Assembly (NCBI RefSeq): GCF_963676665.1
Contig: NZ_OY781373.1
Location: forward strand, 346,001 to 410,000
DNA length: 64,000 bases
Direction of reading: 5' to 3'
Source of the DNA: an uncultured Tolumonas sp.
GTDB taxonomy: Bacteria > Pseudomonadota > Gammaproteobacteria > Enterobacterales > Aeromonadaceae
Part shown: in pieces, positions 19,377 through 28,197 of the stretch
How positions within the stretch are numbered: position 1 is the stretch's first letter
Layout of the letters: every line of letters starts with the position of its first letter
The notes under the pieces: generated by a model
Databases searched by the model: none
The model's input: only the letters and a program-made list of their open reading frames with translations
What the model was told of the DNA's origin: nothing
Made by a program: the position numbers and the translations under genes

Positions 19377-20678
19377 TTATTCATCACTTGGCAGCATTAA
19401 CCGGCCAGTATGGAAATCATATTCATACACTTCGCCATAACGTCCCCATTCAATAGCCACACTCAGCACGCGTTCGGCTTCGTCTTTTTTCATGTGTTCT
19501 TCCAACAATTCCAGGAATTGTTTCTCCGGTAACGCGCCGCTGCTTTCATGCTCCAGCTTATTCCGGATCTGCGAGGCGAGTGGCACATGTGTTAACAATT
19601 GTTGGCCGAAAATTTCTTGGCGCAGAGTCTGTTCACCCTCAATGTAATGACGGCCTAATTGTGTCAGCGCAATATCGCCTTTTTCGATCTGAACGAATCC
19701 AAGCAATCCGAGCGCTTCATAGGTCGGGAACAATTCTACGTCTGACAACTCTGCCTCTTCGGCCAGTTGCGGCAAATCAGCTCGACCATTAAATGGTGCA
19801 TCATTCAATAATTCCAGCAAACCTTCCATACGGGCAACGTCGGTTGGTGGCAGACGATAGCCCATATGCAGGCCGGTTGGCGCCCCCGCCACGGCACCAG
19901 GAGCAGGCGCTGGGCGCATAGTCATCATGTCGTACACTTGATCGATCAAGGCGCGTACTTCGGGATCATCCACATCGCGAGGTTGCGGTAGATCGATTTT
20001 CACTTCGCTGCGAATACGGCCCGGATCGCTGGATAAAATCAGAATGCGATCGGCCATCATCACCGCTTCTTCAATGTTGTGCGACACAATCAAAATGCCT
20101 TTGGTCGACAGCCGTTTTTCCTGCCACAGCTCCAGCATATCGTTACGCAGCGTTTCACCGGTCAACACGTCGAGCGCTGAAAAAGCTTCATCCATCAGCA
20201 GAATATCGGGGTTGGTGACCAAGGCGCGGGCAATACCAACACGCTGGCGCATCCCACCGGATAACTCACGTGGTAACGCGCCACCGAAACCGGCCAGACC
20301 GATCAGCTCCAGCATGGCATCGGCGCGTTTTTCCCGCTCTGCTGCTGGCACACCTTGCGCTTCCAGCCCCAGTTCGACGTTTTGCTGCACGGTCAGCCAA
20401 GGGAATAACGCAAATGATTGAAACACCATAGCGATGCCGGAGACCGGGCCATAGATACTTTTTTCACGATAATTGACTAAACCCTGATCGGCGGGAATAA
20501 GCCCAGCAATAATGCGTAATAGCGTCGATTTACCAGAGCCGGATTTACCGAGCAATGCTACGATCTCGCCGTCATGCAGGGTGAAATTGACATTTTCCAG
20601 CACGCTGCGGGCCGTGCCATCGGAGGTACGGAAGGACTTGGCGACGCCTTCCAGGTTAATCAATGCAGATTGGTTCAT
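19377..20678 (-). CDS. ABC transporter ATPase, NitT/TauT type with AAA-associated C-terminal domain
   Basis: A 433-residue protein. The ABC domain (about 1-255) has Walker A GKSGSGKST, signature LSGGMRQRVGIARAL and Walker B DILLMDEAFSALD. A C-terminal AAA-associated domain (about 285-430), found in a subgroup of nitrate/sulfonate/bicarbonate-type ATPases, follows. It lies 9 bp after the fused permease and must energise it. Substrate is unknown and no solute-binding protein is encoded nearby. The gene ends 18 bp from the right half of the split terminator. Confidence 0.88.
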   Translation of the reverse strand: MNQSALINLEGVAKSFRTSDGTARSVLENVNFTLHDGEIVALLGKSGSGKSTLLRIIAGLIPADQGLVNYREKSIYGPVSGIAMVFQSFALFPWLTVQQNVELGLEAQGVPAAEREKRADAMLELIGLAGFGGALPRELSGGMRQRVGIARALVTNPDILLMDEAFSALDVLTGETLRNDMLELWQEKRLSTKGILIVSHNIEEAVMMADRILILSSDPGRIRSEVKIDLPQPRDVDDPEVRALIDQVYDMMTMRPAPAPGAVAGAPTGLHMGYRLPPTDVARMEGLLELLNDAPFNGRADLPQLAEEAELSDVELFPTYEALGLLGFVQIEKGDIALTQLGRHYIEGEQTLRQEIFGQQLLTHVPLASQIRNKLEHESSGALPEKQFLELLEEHMKKDEAERVLSVAIEWGRYGEVYEYDFHTGRLMLPSDE

Positions 20679-20687
20679 GATCTCTCC

Positions 20688-22418
20688 TCAGCGACTGCCA
20701 TCAGCCAATAAATACAACTTGCGCCAGAAAAAACGGTTCAGTCCCATTACAAACAGACACATGATACCGATACCTAAGGCGATGCGATGGAAATCACCGG
20801 CATCGGTCATCTGTTTGATATAGCTGCCAAGCCCGTTGGCCATCAGCGTGGTTTTGCCCCAAGTGACATATTCCGCCACGATACTGGCGTTCCACGAACC
20901 ACCGCTGGCGGTGATGGCGCCAGTCACATAAGCGGGGAAGATCGCCGGCAGGTAAATACGTTTCCATTTTAACCAGCCACGGACACCGAGGTTATCTGCC
21001 GCCAGACGTAATTCAGTCGGGATCGCCGACGCACCCGCTACCACATTAAACAGAATGTACCACTGTGTACCAAACACCATCAGCGGGCTTAACCAGATGT
21101 TCGGGTTCAGATTTAATGATACCAGCGCAAAGACTACCAACGGGAACATCAGATTAACCGGGAAGGCGGCTAAAAACTGTGCCACCGCCTGCACGCGCTG
21201 TGAGTAGCGTGGGTTCAGCCCGATCCAGATCGCAATCGGCACCCAAATCAGCGACGCCATACCGATCAACAGCAACACCCGCGTCAGTGTGAGCAAACCA
21301 AGACCGGCGACATGTAACGCTTCCTGCCAGCCGACATCGCTGTGTACAAACAGGATCAGACGAGCGATTGCTGCCAGCCCAGCCAGCAGTAATAACAGCT
21401 CCCAAACTCGTGACCAGTGGGAGTGTTGTTGTGCCGGTTTGGCCTTTACCGACGTGCCGTCGTAACGACGCGGAAACCAGTTCAGCGCACGGCGTAGTTG
21501 TGACCAGCTCCAATGCGAAAAAGCATGTGTCCAGGCGTTGTTGCGCAACATATCGAGCAACCACGAACGCTGCGCGGTATCACCTTGGGATTCCTCAAAA
21601 CGGAATTTGTCGGCCCACGCCAGCAGAGGGCGAAAGAACAGCTGGTCATATAACAAGATGCCAGTCAGCATCGCAGCAATTGCCCATGCAATCGCGCTGA
21701 CGTTACGCGCTTCGATGGCAACGGCAATATAAGAGCCAATGCCCGGTAGTTTGATATCTTGGCCGGCGACAGAAATCGCTTCCGCCGCGACCAGAAAGAA
21801 CCAGCCGCCAGACATCGACATCATCATGTTCCACAACAGACCAGGCATGGCAAAAGGCAGCTCCAGTCGCCAGAACCGCTGCCAACCCGACAGACGGAAG
21901 ATATTGGCCGCTTCATTTAATTCGGCTGGAATGGTGCGGAATGACTGATACAGACTGAACGCCATGTTCCACGCCTGCGAGGTAAAGATCGCAAAAATGG
22001 CCGCGCATTCCACCCCCAATAAATTACCGGGGAACAGCGCGATAAACGGGGCAACGGCAATGGCCTGAAAGCCCAGAATTGGCACCGACTGCAGTACATC
22101 AAGCATTGGGATCATCGCTTTTTCGGCGGTGCGGTATTTTGCGGCGATAGCGGCAAACAGAAAGCTGAATAACAATGAGCAACCAAGTGCCATAAACATG
22201 CGCAAAATGGTACGTAGCAGATAATAGGGCAGATAGATCGGATCGAGTGACACAGCTAACGCTTCACCCACCACAAACGGTCGGCTCATCTGGGTGGCGC
22301 CATAGGCCATGAGCACTAATAATGATAAAAGTAATGGTAATAACACCCAACTCAGCCGATTTGGAGCGGCGTGCAAAACCGATTGTTCATGGTGACGCGG
22401 ATTGAACAACTCAAACAT
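20688..22418 (-). CDS. ABC transporter permease with two fused BPD_transp domains
   Basis: Using the ATG at 22418 (MFELFNPRHHEQS) gives 576 residues; an upstream in-frame start at 22478 would add 20 residues with no family support that I can see. There are two homologous membrane halves of about six segments, each with an EAA-type loop (AANIFRLSGWQRFWRLELPFAMPG and AADNLGVRGWLKWKRIYLPAIFPA). One chain therefore supplies both transmembrane domains of a NitT/TauT-type importer. It pairs with the ATPase 9 bp downstream. A long structured leader precedes it. Confidence 0.87.
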   Translation of the reverse strand: MFELFNPRHHEQSVLHAAPNRLSWVLLPLLLSLLVLMAYGATQMSRPFVVGEALAVSLDPIYLPYYLLRTILRMFMALGCSLLFSFLFAAIAAKYRTAEKAMIPMLDVLQSVPILGFQAIAVAPFIALFPGNLLGVECAAIFAIFTSQAWNMAFSLYQSFRTIPAELNEAANIFRLSGWQRFWRLELPFAMPGLLWNMMMSMSGGWFFLVAAEAISVAGQDIKLPGIGSYIAVAIEARNVSAIAWAIAAMLTGILLYDQLFFRPLLAWADKFRFEESQGDTAQRSWLLDMLRNNAWTHAFSHWSWSQLRRALNWFPRRYDGTSVKAKPAQQHSHWSRVWELLLLLAGLAAIARLILFVHSDVGWQEALHVAGLGLLTLTRVLLLIGMASLIWVPIAIWIGLNPRYSQRVQAVAQFLAAFPVNLMFPLVVFALVSLNLNPNIWLSPLMVFGTQWYILFNVVAGASAIPTELRLAADNLGVRGWLKWKRIYLPAIFPAYVTGAITASGGSWNASIVAEYVTWGKTTLMANGLGSYIKQMTDAGDFHRIALGIGIMCLFVMGLNRFFWRKLYLLADGSR

Positions 22419-22499
22419 GATGACCCTGTTTACAACTGACAGCCCAAAGCACCGCCCACTGTTTTGTGCATAACACAAAAGCAGCGGTGAAGCTCAAGC

Positions 22500-22680
22500 T
22501 GGCGTTTAGAAACGCGATACTGTTATAAGGGAAGCGAAGGACAAGTCAGTACGCTGACTGAACGTGTCTGGCTACCCGCCATAGCGGCAGGGCAGCAACA
22601 GGTGAGACCTATGGTTGCCTTGCCAGTGCGTGGCCGATGCATAATCGACTACTGGGACTATCCACAGATTAAAGACTCCG
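22500..22680 (-). promoter_or_regulatory. Candidate structured leader upstream of the fused permease
   Basis: Read on the minus strand, this gene-free stretch contains nested complementary segments. GGCAAC pairs with GTTGC, CCATAG with CTATGG, CCGC with GCGG, and AGTCAG-CGTA-CTGACT forms a hairpin near 22540-22560. The first two pairings cross, as in a pseudoknot. The density of pairing suggests a folded 5' leader for the transporter operon. It does not match the cobalamin, TPP, ykkC or Mn riboswitch cores I can recall. Function unknown. Confidence 0.35.
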
Positions 22681-22798
22681 GAAATAAAGACGGCGCGAAT
22701 CTACCACCACTTGTCGGGTTACTCCAGTTACAGATTGTACAAACAGCAATAATGCATTGTTTTGTCATCCGATGAACAGAGCGAAAGGGCATGTATAA

Positions 22799-22945
22799 AA
22801 AAAGAGAACCGACCAGCCTGATCGGTTCTCTTCAATTTAACTGCTGACTGCAGGTGAAAGCTCAGCAAACCACTATGACATCAACGACAAAGCACAGTCA
22901 TGACTGTGCCTGATGTTTTCCTTTGTCCCCGGTTACTTTCACCTG
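22799..22945 (-). ncRNA. Candidate structured non-coding RNA ending in a terminator
   Basis: The segment starts (minus strand) with CAGGTGAAAG at 22945-22936, which pairs perfectly with CTTTCACCTG at 22860-22851. Inside are an 18-nt palindrome GCACAGTCATGACTGTGC (22892-22909) and two crossing pairs, ACATCA/TGATGT (22878-22883 with 22911-22916) and GACAAAG/CTTTGTC (22886-22892 with 22921-22927). TGCTGA/TCAGCA flanking the closing arm offers an alternative hairpin. It ends with an 11-bp stem (22802-22812 / 22822-22832) followed on the minus strand by seven T. This resembles a small RNA or switch; I do not recognise the family. Confidence 0.42.
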
Positions 22946-22953
22946 TTGGTCAA

Positions 22954-22985
22954 AAAGCAAAAAGCCCCGGCTTATTCAGCCGGGG
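22954..22985 (-). terminator. Terminator of the fruBKA operon
   Basis: Stem CCCCGGCT / AGCCGGGG with a 5-nt loop at 22965-22985. On the minus strand it is followed by CTTTTTGCTTTTTG. It lies about 50 bp after the fruA stop. Confidence 0.88.
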
Positions 22986-23035
22986 AGGGGGCACACAAAA
23001 ATGGAGGGAGCTCATTCCATTTGTGATGAAACAAA

Positions 23036-24784
23036 TTAAGCAGTTTGTACATCCTGAGATGGTTTGATAGTTGCATACATCAGACCAGTCAGAGCAGAAC
23101 CAGCAGCGATGGCAACGATATACATCAGAGCATTGCTGATTGCGCCTGGAATTAACAGTACGAACAGACCACCGTGTGGCGCCATCAGACCACAACCGAA
23201 CAGCATTGACAGTGCACCAGCTAATGCACCACCTGCCATAGTTGATGGAATTACACGCATTGGGTCACGTGCTGCGAATGGGATTGCACCTTCAGAGATG
23301 AAGCACAGACCCAGTACGAAAGACGCTTTACCAGCTTCACGTTGTGATTCAACGAACTTGTTACCAGCAACGAAAGTGGCGATACCCATACCAATCGCAG
23401 GAACCATACCGGCAGCCATAACAGCAGCCATTGGCAGGCTAGGAACGTTAGGGTTAGAGGCCAGCAGACCAGTACCGAATACATACGCTACTTTGTTTAC
23501 AGGACCACCTAAGTCGAAGCACATCATACAACCCAGAATAACACCCAACAGGATTGCGTTCGCACCAGACATGCCAGCCAGGAAGTCAGTCAGACCTTTC
23601 ATGATAGACGCAATTGGCGTACCAACGATGTAGATCATAACCAGACCAGTGAACAAGCTCGCCAGTAATGGGATGATCAAGATTGGTTTCAGTGCTTCCA
23701 TGGTTTGTGGCAGTTTAACTTTTTCAGCAACAAACTTGGCGCTGTAACCTGCGATAAAACCAGCAGCAATACCACCGAGGAAACCTGCACCGATAGAGCT
23801 TGCCAGCATACCGCCGATCAAACCTGGTGCTAGACCCGGACGATCTGCGATAGAGAAAGCGATGAAACCAGCCATAACTGGAACCATTAAAGCAAACGCA
23901 GATGCACCACCGATTTGCATCAGGGCGGCAGCCATGGTGCCTTGTTCTTTAAACGCGGTGATACCAAACACGAATGACAGTGCGATACACAGACCACCTG
24001 CAACCACGATTGGCAGCATGTGTGATACACCGGTCATCAAATGTTTGTAAACGCCTGGCAGTTCAGCTTTACCTGAAGAACCAGCAGAAGCACCAGAAGC
24101 GCTACCTTTGAATACAGTTTCGTTAGCCAGAGCGTGGTCCATTTCCTGAGCGGTTTTCTTCAGGGCTGCGCCAGTGCTGGTTTTGTACAGTTTTTTGCCC
24201 GCGAAACGGGATAGATCCAATTCGATATCGGCAGCGATGATAACAACATCAGCCTGCGCGATTTCGTCAGCAGTCAGTGCGTTTTTAGCACCAACAGAGC
24301 CGCGAGTTTCGACTTTGATCCAGTAACCACGTTTTTTTGCCTCTTCTTCCAGTGCTTCGGCAGCCATAAAAGTATGGGCAACCCCTGTTGGACAGGCGGT
24401 TATAGCAACAATACGTTTGCTCATGGGGGACACCTTGGGTTTCTCTTGGGTTTGCTGAGAAGCAACCGCTTCAGCTGACGTCACTGTCGCTGCTGCGGCT
24501 GCCGTTTGTAGGAAAGCTTTTGCGTCCGGGATTGCATCGCTGACATCGGCTTGATAAACACGTTTGCCGGTAAAGCGATTAATATCAATGTTGTTACCTG
24601 CAATGACGACCAGATCAGCTGAGCTGATTTCATCAACGGTCAGTAATTTTGCTGGTTCAACACTGTTATGACATTCAACTACAGCATTCCAACCCAGAGA
24701 TGCAGCCGCTTTTTCCAGAAGACCTGCGGCGATAACACTGTTGGCAATGCCACTCGGACAAGAGGTGACAATTACAATATTCAT
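23036..24784 (-). CDS. fruA: PTS fructose transporter, EIIB'BC
   Basis: A 582-residue fructose permease (E. coli FruA is 563). Two EIIB-like domains lead: a first with Cys in VTSCPSGIANS (about residue 8) and a second with the phosphocysteine in ITACPTGVAHTFMAAE (about residue 130). A membrane EIIC domain (about 235-575) follows. FruA imports fructose as fructose-1-phosphate with phosphate from FruB. It is the last gene of fruBKA, 11 bp after fruK, and is followed by a strong terminator. Confidence 0.95.
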   Translation of the reverse strand: MNIVIVTSCPSGIANSVIAAGLLEKAAASLGWNAVVECHNSVEPAKLLTVDEISSADLVVIAGNNIDINRFTGKRVYQADVSDAIPDAKAFLQTAAAAATVTSAEAVASQQTQEKPKVSPMSKRIVAITACPTGVAHTFMAAEALEEEAKKRGYWIKVETRGSVGAKNALTADEIAQADVVIIAADIELDLSRFAGKKLYKTSTGAALKKTAQEMDHALANETVFKGSASGASAGSSGKAELPGVYKHLMTGVSHMLPIVVAGGLCIALSFVFGITAFKEQGTMAAALMQIGGASAFALMVPVMAGFIAFSIADRPGLAPGLIGGMLASSIGAGFLGGIAAGFIAGYSAKFVAEKVKLPQTMEALKPILIIPLLASLFTGLVMIYIVGTPIASIMKGLTDFLAGMSGANAILLGVILGCMMCFDLGGPVNKVAYVFGTGLLASNPNVPSLPMAAVMAAGMVPAIGMGIATFVAGNKFVESQREAGKASFVLGLCFISEGAIPFAARDPMRVIPSTMAGGALAGALSMLFGCGLMAPHGGLFVLLIPGAISNALMYIVAIAAGSALTGLMYATIKPSQDVQTA

Positions 24785-24795
24785 AAGTTTATTCC

Positions 24796-25734
24796 TTAAC
24801 TTAATCTTTTAACGTCAATACGGGCCATCATGTCGGCCAGTTGCTGTTTATTCGGAACACCCACACCAATTTGGGTAACAGCCAATGCAGAAACAGCGGA
24901 GGCAAGGCGCAGAATTTGTTCTTTATCCATACCTTGGCTTAAGCCCCAGGCAAAACCAGCCACCATGGAGTCACCAGCACCAACTGTGCTGACCACTTCC
25001 ATGCGTGGTGGTTTGGCGGCCCACCATTCATTATCTGCCAACCACAGAACACCATCCGGACCACGGGAAATCACCACGTTAGTGATGCCTGCAGCACGCA
25101 GTTTTTCTGCTTCAGCACGCAAGTCTGCTTCGGTATCCAGTGGACGACCTGCCCACTCAGCCAGTTCAACTTCATTTGGCTTGATGAGGAATGGTTTGGC
25201 TTCCAGACCTTTAACCAGGGCATGTTTACTGCTATCGAACAGCACTTTCGCACCTTTCTGTTGCAGTTTTGCGATCAAATCACGGCTGGCTTCAGCGCTG
25301 ATACCGCGTGGCAAACTACCTGCCATCACAACGTATTCGTACTGTTCTGCCTGACGTAACAGATGAGCTTCAAACTCTTTCAACTCATCGTCTGCAACCG
25401 CTACACCTGGGAAGTTCAGATCGGTAACTTCACCGTTGTCTTCCACCATTTTGACGTTAATACGGGTATCGCCCGGTACAGCCATAAAGTGATCTTTGAT
25501 GCCACATTGGGCAAACAGATCACGGAAAGCCTGCTGGTTGCCAGCACCTAAGATGCCAGACACTGCGACATTAGCACCCAGATCACGCAACACGCGCGCA
25601 ACATTGATGCCTTTACCTGCCGGATGCAGACTGCCTGATTTGACCACGTTAACGCTACCAACCTGGATCTGGTCGATATGACCGGTTAAATCCAGCGCAG
25701 GGTTAAGGGTCACAGTCAGCAAAGGCTTACTCAT
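24796..25734 (-). CDS. fruK: 1-phosphofructokinase
   Basis: A 312-residue PfkB-family kinase, the same length as E. coli FruK. It converts fructose-1-phosphate to fructose-1,6-bisphosphate. It has the PfkB signatures HPAGKGINVARVLRDLG near residues 37-53 and VSTVGAGDSMVAGFAWG near the C-terminus, the latter containing the catalytic Asp of GAGDS. It overlaps the end of fruB by 8 bp and sits between fruB and fruA in the conserved order. Fructose-1-phosphate is also the effector of Cra, encoded divergently upstream. Confidence 0.96.
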   Translation of the reverse strand: MSKPLLTVTLNPALDLTGHIDQIQVGSVNVVKSGSLHPAGKGINVARVLRDLGANVAVSGILGAGNQQAFRDLFAQCGIKDHFMAVPGDTRINVKMVEDNGEVTDLNFPGVAVADDELKEFEAHLLRQAEQYEYVVMAGSLPRGISAEASRDLIAKLQQKGAKVLFDSSKHALVKGLEAKPFLIKPNEVELAEWAGRPLDTEADLRAEAEKLRAAGITNVVISRGPDGVLWLADNEWWAAKPPRMEVVSTVGAGDSMVAGFAWGLSQGMDKEQILRLASAVSALAVTQIGVGVPNKQQLADMMARIDVKRLS

Positions 25735-26857
25735 GACCGGCTCCTTCGCCTAAACCATCGGCGATTGACTGACCAATTTTGCTAATGGCTTGCTGTGCAT
25801 CGTCACCTTTAGCGATAAATTGCAGGCGATGACCACTTTTAACGCCCAAGCTGACCAGTTTCATCAAGCTCTTCGCGTTAACAGATTTGCCATCACCGTC
25901 TAGGTTGGCAACCCAGATTTCACTTTGGAATTCTTTTGCTACTTTCACCAGCGTCGCACTTGGACGTGCATGCAGACCATGTGGGTTAGTGATGGTGAAC
26001 ACGCCTTCCAAACCTTCGATTGGTTTTTCAGTCAGCAGCTTGATGGCTTTCATGCTGTCTGCAGCCCACAGTTGAGCTACGTTTTGTTCACTGATCATGT
26101 CAACCAGACGTTCTAATACTGGTTTGTGCAGTGCATCTTGAGCTGCAATCAATAACAAACCTTGTACTGGTTGGCCGGCATGTTGGAATGGCACTACAGG
26201 ACGAACTAAAGACACTGCAGTACGTTTTACGCCAACATTAGTGCGTGCTAACCACAGTCCCTGACCCATCCATACAGGAGTGGATGCTTGAACGGTTGCT
26301 GCGCCACTGCTTTCCAGTGCGCCGGTGTTCTGCAGTAATGCACAGGCTGCTGATTGCAGACCCAGAATGTCTTGTGCAGAAGCTTGCAGTTGAATGGTGC
26401 TGCTATCCAACAACAGCGTTGGTGTTGGTTTTTGGCCGCTTAGCAGTTTGGCTAAATCGGCAGTGCTGTTACAGCGTTTCAGGTAATCAGCAACAGAATC
26501 ATCCGCCAGTACACGGGTCAGTTGACGCAGAATGCCCAGATGTTCGTCTGAACGTGCAGCGATACCGATAACCACGTGTGCAACCTGACCATCGCCCCAG
26601 TTAACACCGTCAGCGAAATGTAATACGCGAACACCGGTTTGTTTAACCTGTTCTCGGGTATCTGTTGTTCCATGAGGAATGGCAATGCCATTACCCAGAT
26701 AGGTAGAGTTCTGAGTTTCACGACGCAACATACCATCAACGTATGGTGCTTCGATCAGACCCGCGTCAACCATTTTCTGTGCCACCATACGAATCGCACT
26801 TTGCTTATCGTCGGCTTTGGCCCCCAATTGAATATCTTGTTCCGCCAGTGTCAGCAT
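25727..26857 (-). CDS. fruB: Fructose PTS diphosphoryl transfer protein (EIIA-HPr)
   Basis: A 376-residue protein, matching the E. coli DTP length. The N-terminal EIIA-Fru domain (about 1-145) has the phosphorylated His in GIAIPHGT. A middle linker domain follows, and a C-terminal HPr-like domain (about 285-376) has the active His in NPHGLHARPSA. It passes phosphate from enzyme I to FruA. First gene of the operon, divergent from cra. The intergenic region carries Cra-like operators. Confidence 0.95.
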   Translation of the reverse strand: MLTLAEQDIQLGAKADDKQSAIRMVAQKMVDAGLIEAPYVDGMLRRETQNSTYLGNGIAIPHGTTDTREQVKQTGVRVLHFADGVNWGDGQVAHVVIGIAARSDEHLGILRQLTRVLADDSVADYLKRCNSTADLAKLLSGQKPTPTLLLDSSTIQLQASAQDILGLQSAACALLQNTGALESSGAATVQASTPVWMGQGLWLARTNVGVKRTAVSLVRPVVPFQHAGQPVQGLLLIAAQDALHKPVLERLVDMISEQNVAQLWAADSMKAIKLLTEKPIEGLEGVFTITNPHGLHARPSATLVKVAKEFQSEIWVANLDGDGKSVNAKSLMKLVSLGVKSGHRLQFIAKGDDAQQAISKIGQSIADGLGEGAGHE

Positions 26858-26913
26858 GGCGTGTACCTCTCTTATAGTTGTGTCAGATATAAAACATAGA
26901 ACAAATCGTCGAA

Positions 26914-27036
26914 CTCAAACGATTCACTCACATCCTATTCTGATCCATTTGTTGCAACTTTGGGTAGCAAGTTTGCAACTCTCATATGCCAAAAAGTAGA
27001 TTAATCGTTTCAGTTCATATGCTGTATCGTTTCAGC
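26914..27036. promoter_or_regulatory. Cra (FruR) operator-like sites between fruB and cra
   Basis: Three sequences resemble the Cra half-conserved operator TGAAACGATTCAGC or its complement. They are CTCAAACGATTCAC at about 26914-26927, TTAATCGTTTCAG at 27001-27013 and CTGTATCGTTTCAGC at 27022-27036. They lie between the divergent fruB (starts 26857) and cra (starts 27125), consistent with repression of fruBKA and autoregulation, relieved by fructose-1-phosphate. Binding is inferred from the motif and the neighbours. Confidence 0.78.
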
Positions 27037-27124
27037 TAGATATTCAAGAGCTGGTTATTGTATAATCACCAGTAATTTGATGTGGTGCACATTTATGGCA
27101 GCAAAAATGATAAATGGGGGTCGC

Positions 27125-28123
27125 ATGAAGCTTGAAGAGATCGCGCGCCTAGCCGGCGTATCTCGTACAACAGCGAGCTATGTGGTGAACGGTAAAGCTG
27201 AACAACATCGTATCAGTGAAAAAACCCGTGAACGGGTGATGGCGGTGGTTAATCAGTATAACTATAAACCTGATCAGGCGGCGACCGCGCTGCGATTAGG
27301 TAGTAGCCGATTGTTTGGTTTTATTTTGCCTGATTTGGAAAACACCAGTTACGCCCGCTTAGCTAAATTGCTGGAAGCAGGGGCGCGGGCACATGGTTTT
27401 CAGCTGATTATCACCTGTTCCGACGATGATCCGGAAACAGAAAAATCACTGGCAGAAATGCTGACCTCTCGGCGGATTGATGCACTGCTCGTCTCGACTG
27501 TTTTAGAGCCGTATAACGATTTTTATCCTCGGTTACAGCAAAAAGGTTTGCCGGTGATCGCGATTGACCGTGCCTTGGATGATGAAAAATTTGCCTCGGT
27601 GATCAGTGAAGACTTGGATGGCGCGATCAAACTGACGAATTCATTATTGTCGCCGTTGCCAGCCAGTATCGGTTTATTAGGCGCAGTGCCAGAGTTAGGG
27701 ATATCGCATGAACGTGAGCGTGGATTCCGTGCTGCATTACGCGCCGTTGATATGCAGGTAGAGCCATTAATTGCCTATGGCGAACATTTTAGCCGTAGTG
27801 AAGGTGCGCGGATCTGTGCCGACTGGATTGCCCGTGGCGTGATGCCAGAAGCGCTGGTCACAACCTCGTATGTGTTGCTGGAAGGTGTCTTGGATACCTT
27901 GCGCGAATATCCAGAGTTGATGCAAAAATTACGGTTAGCCACCTTTGGTGACAACCAGTTGCTGGATTTCCTGCCCGTGAACGTAAATGCCTTACCACAG
28001 CAGTTATCGCTGATAGCTGAACGGGCATTGGCGTTAGCGTTAGCGGCGACCACTGAACGCAATTATATCCCAGGGATTGAAGTGATCCCCCGTCGTCTTA
28101 AAGTCCGCAGCAATGCTGGGTAA
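27125..28123 (+). CDS. cra: Cra/FruR, LacI-family catabolite repressor/activator
   Basis: Start at ATG 27125 (MKLEEIARLAGVSRTTASYV), with GGGGG upstream; in-frame codons back to 27077 add residues not found in the family. The resulting 332 residues match the family length. The LacI helix-turn-helix covers residues 1-20, followed by the hinge and a periplasmic-binding-like effector domain with the IPDLENTSYARLAK segment typical of Cra. In enteric bacteria Cra controls carbon flow and responds to fructose-1-phosphate. Position divergent to fruBKA supports at least the local FruR role. Confidence 0.92.
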   Translation: MKLEEIARLAGVSRTTASYVVNGKAEQHRISEKTRERVMAVVNQYNYKPDQAATALRLGSSRLFGFILPDLENTSYARLAKLLEAGARAHGFQLIITCSDDDPETEKSLAEMLTSRRIDALLVSTVLEPYNDFYPRLQQKGLPVIAIDRALDDEKFASVISEDLDGAIKLTNSLLSPLPASIGLLGAVPELGISHERERGFRAALRAVDMQVEPLIAYGEHFSRSEGARICADWIARGVMPEALVTTSYVLLEGVLDTLREYPELMQKLRLATFGDNQLLDFLPVNVNALPQQLSLIAERALALALAATTERNYIPGIEVIPRRLKVRSNAG

Positions 28124-28197
28124 GTGCTGTGTTTTACAGCGCAGAAAAAGACAATTGCCGTAATCTTATTCTGAACAGTACAGGTATGGAGCGTAAC

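Noticed and set aside
22500..22680. Known riboswitch (cobalamin, TPP, ykkC guanidine, yybP manganese)
   Set aside because: Short matches such as GCCACG and CACTGG are present, but none of the conserved core motifs of these classes could be laid out in order. Left as an unassigned structured leader.
22851..22945. MITE bounded by the 10-bp inverted repeat CAGGTGAAAG
   Set aside because: No direct target repeats flank it, the interior pairs as RNA, and a terminator follows in register.
27077..27124. Longer Cra start at 27077
   Set aside because: The LacI-type helix-turn-helix normally begins at residue 1-3 (MKLEEIARLAG), which fits ATG 27125.
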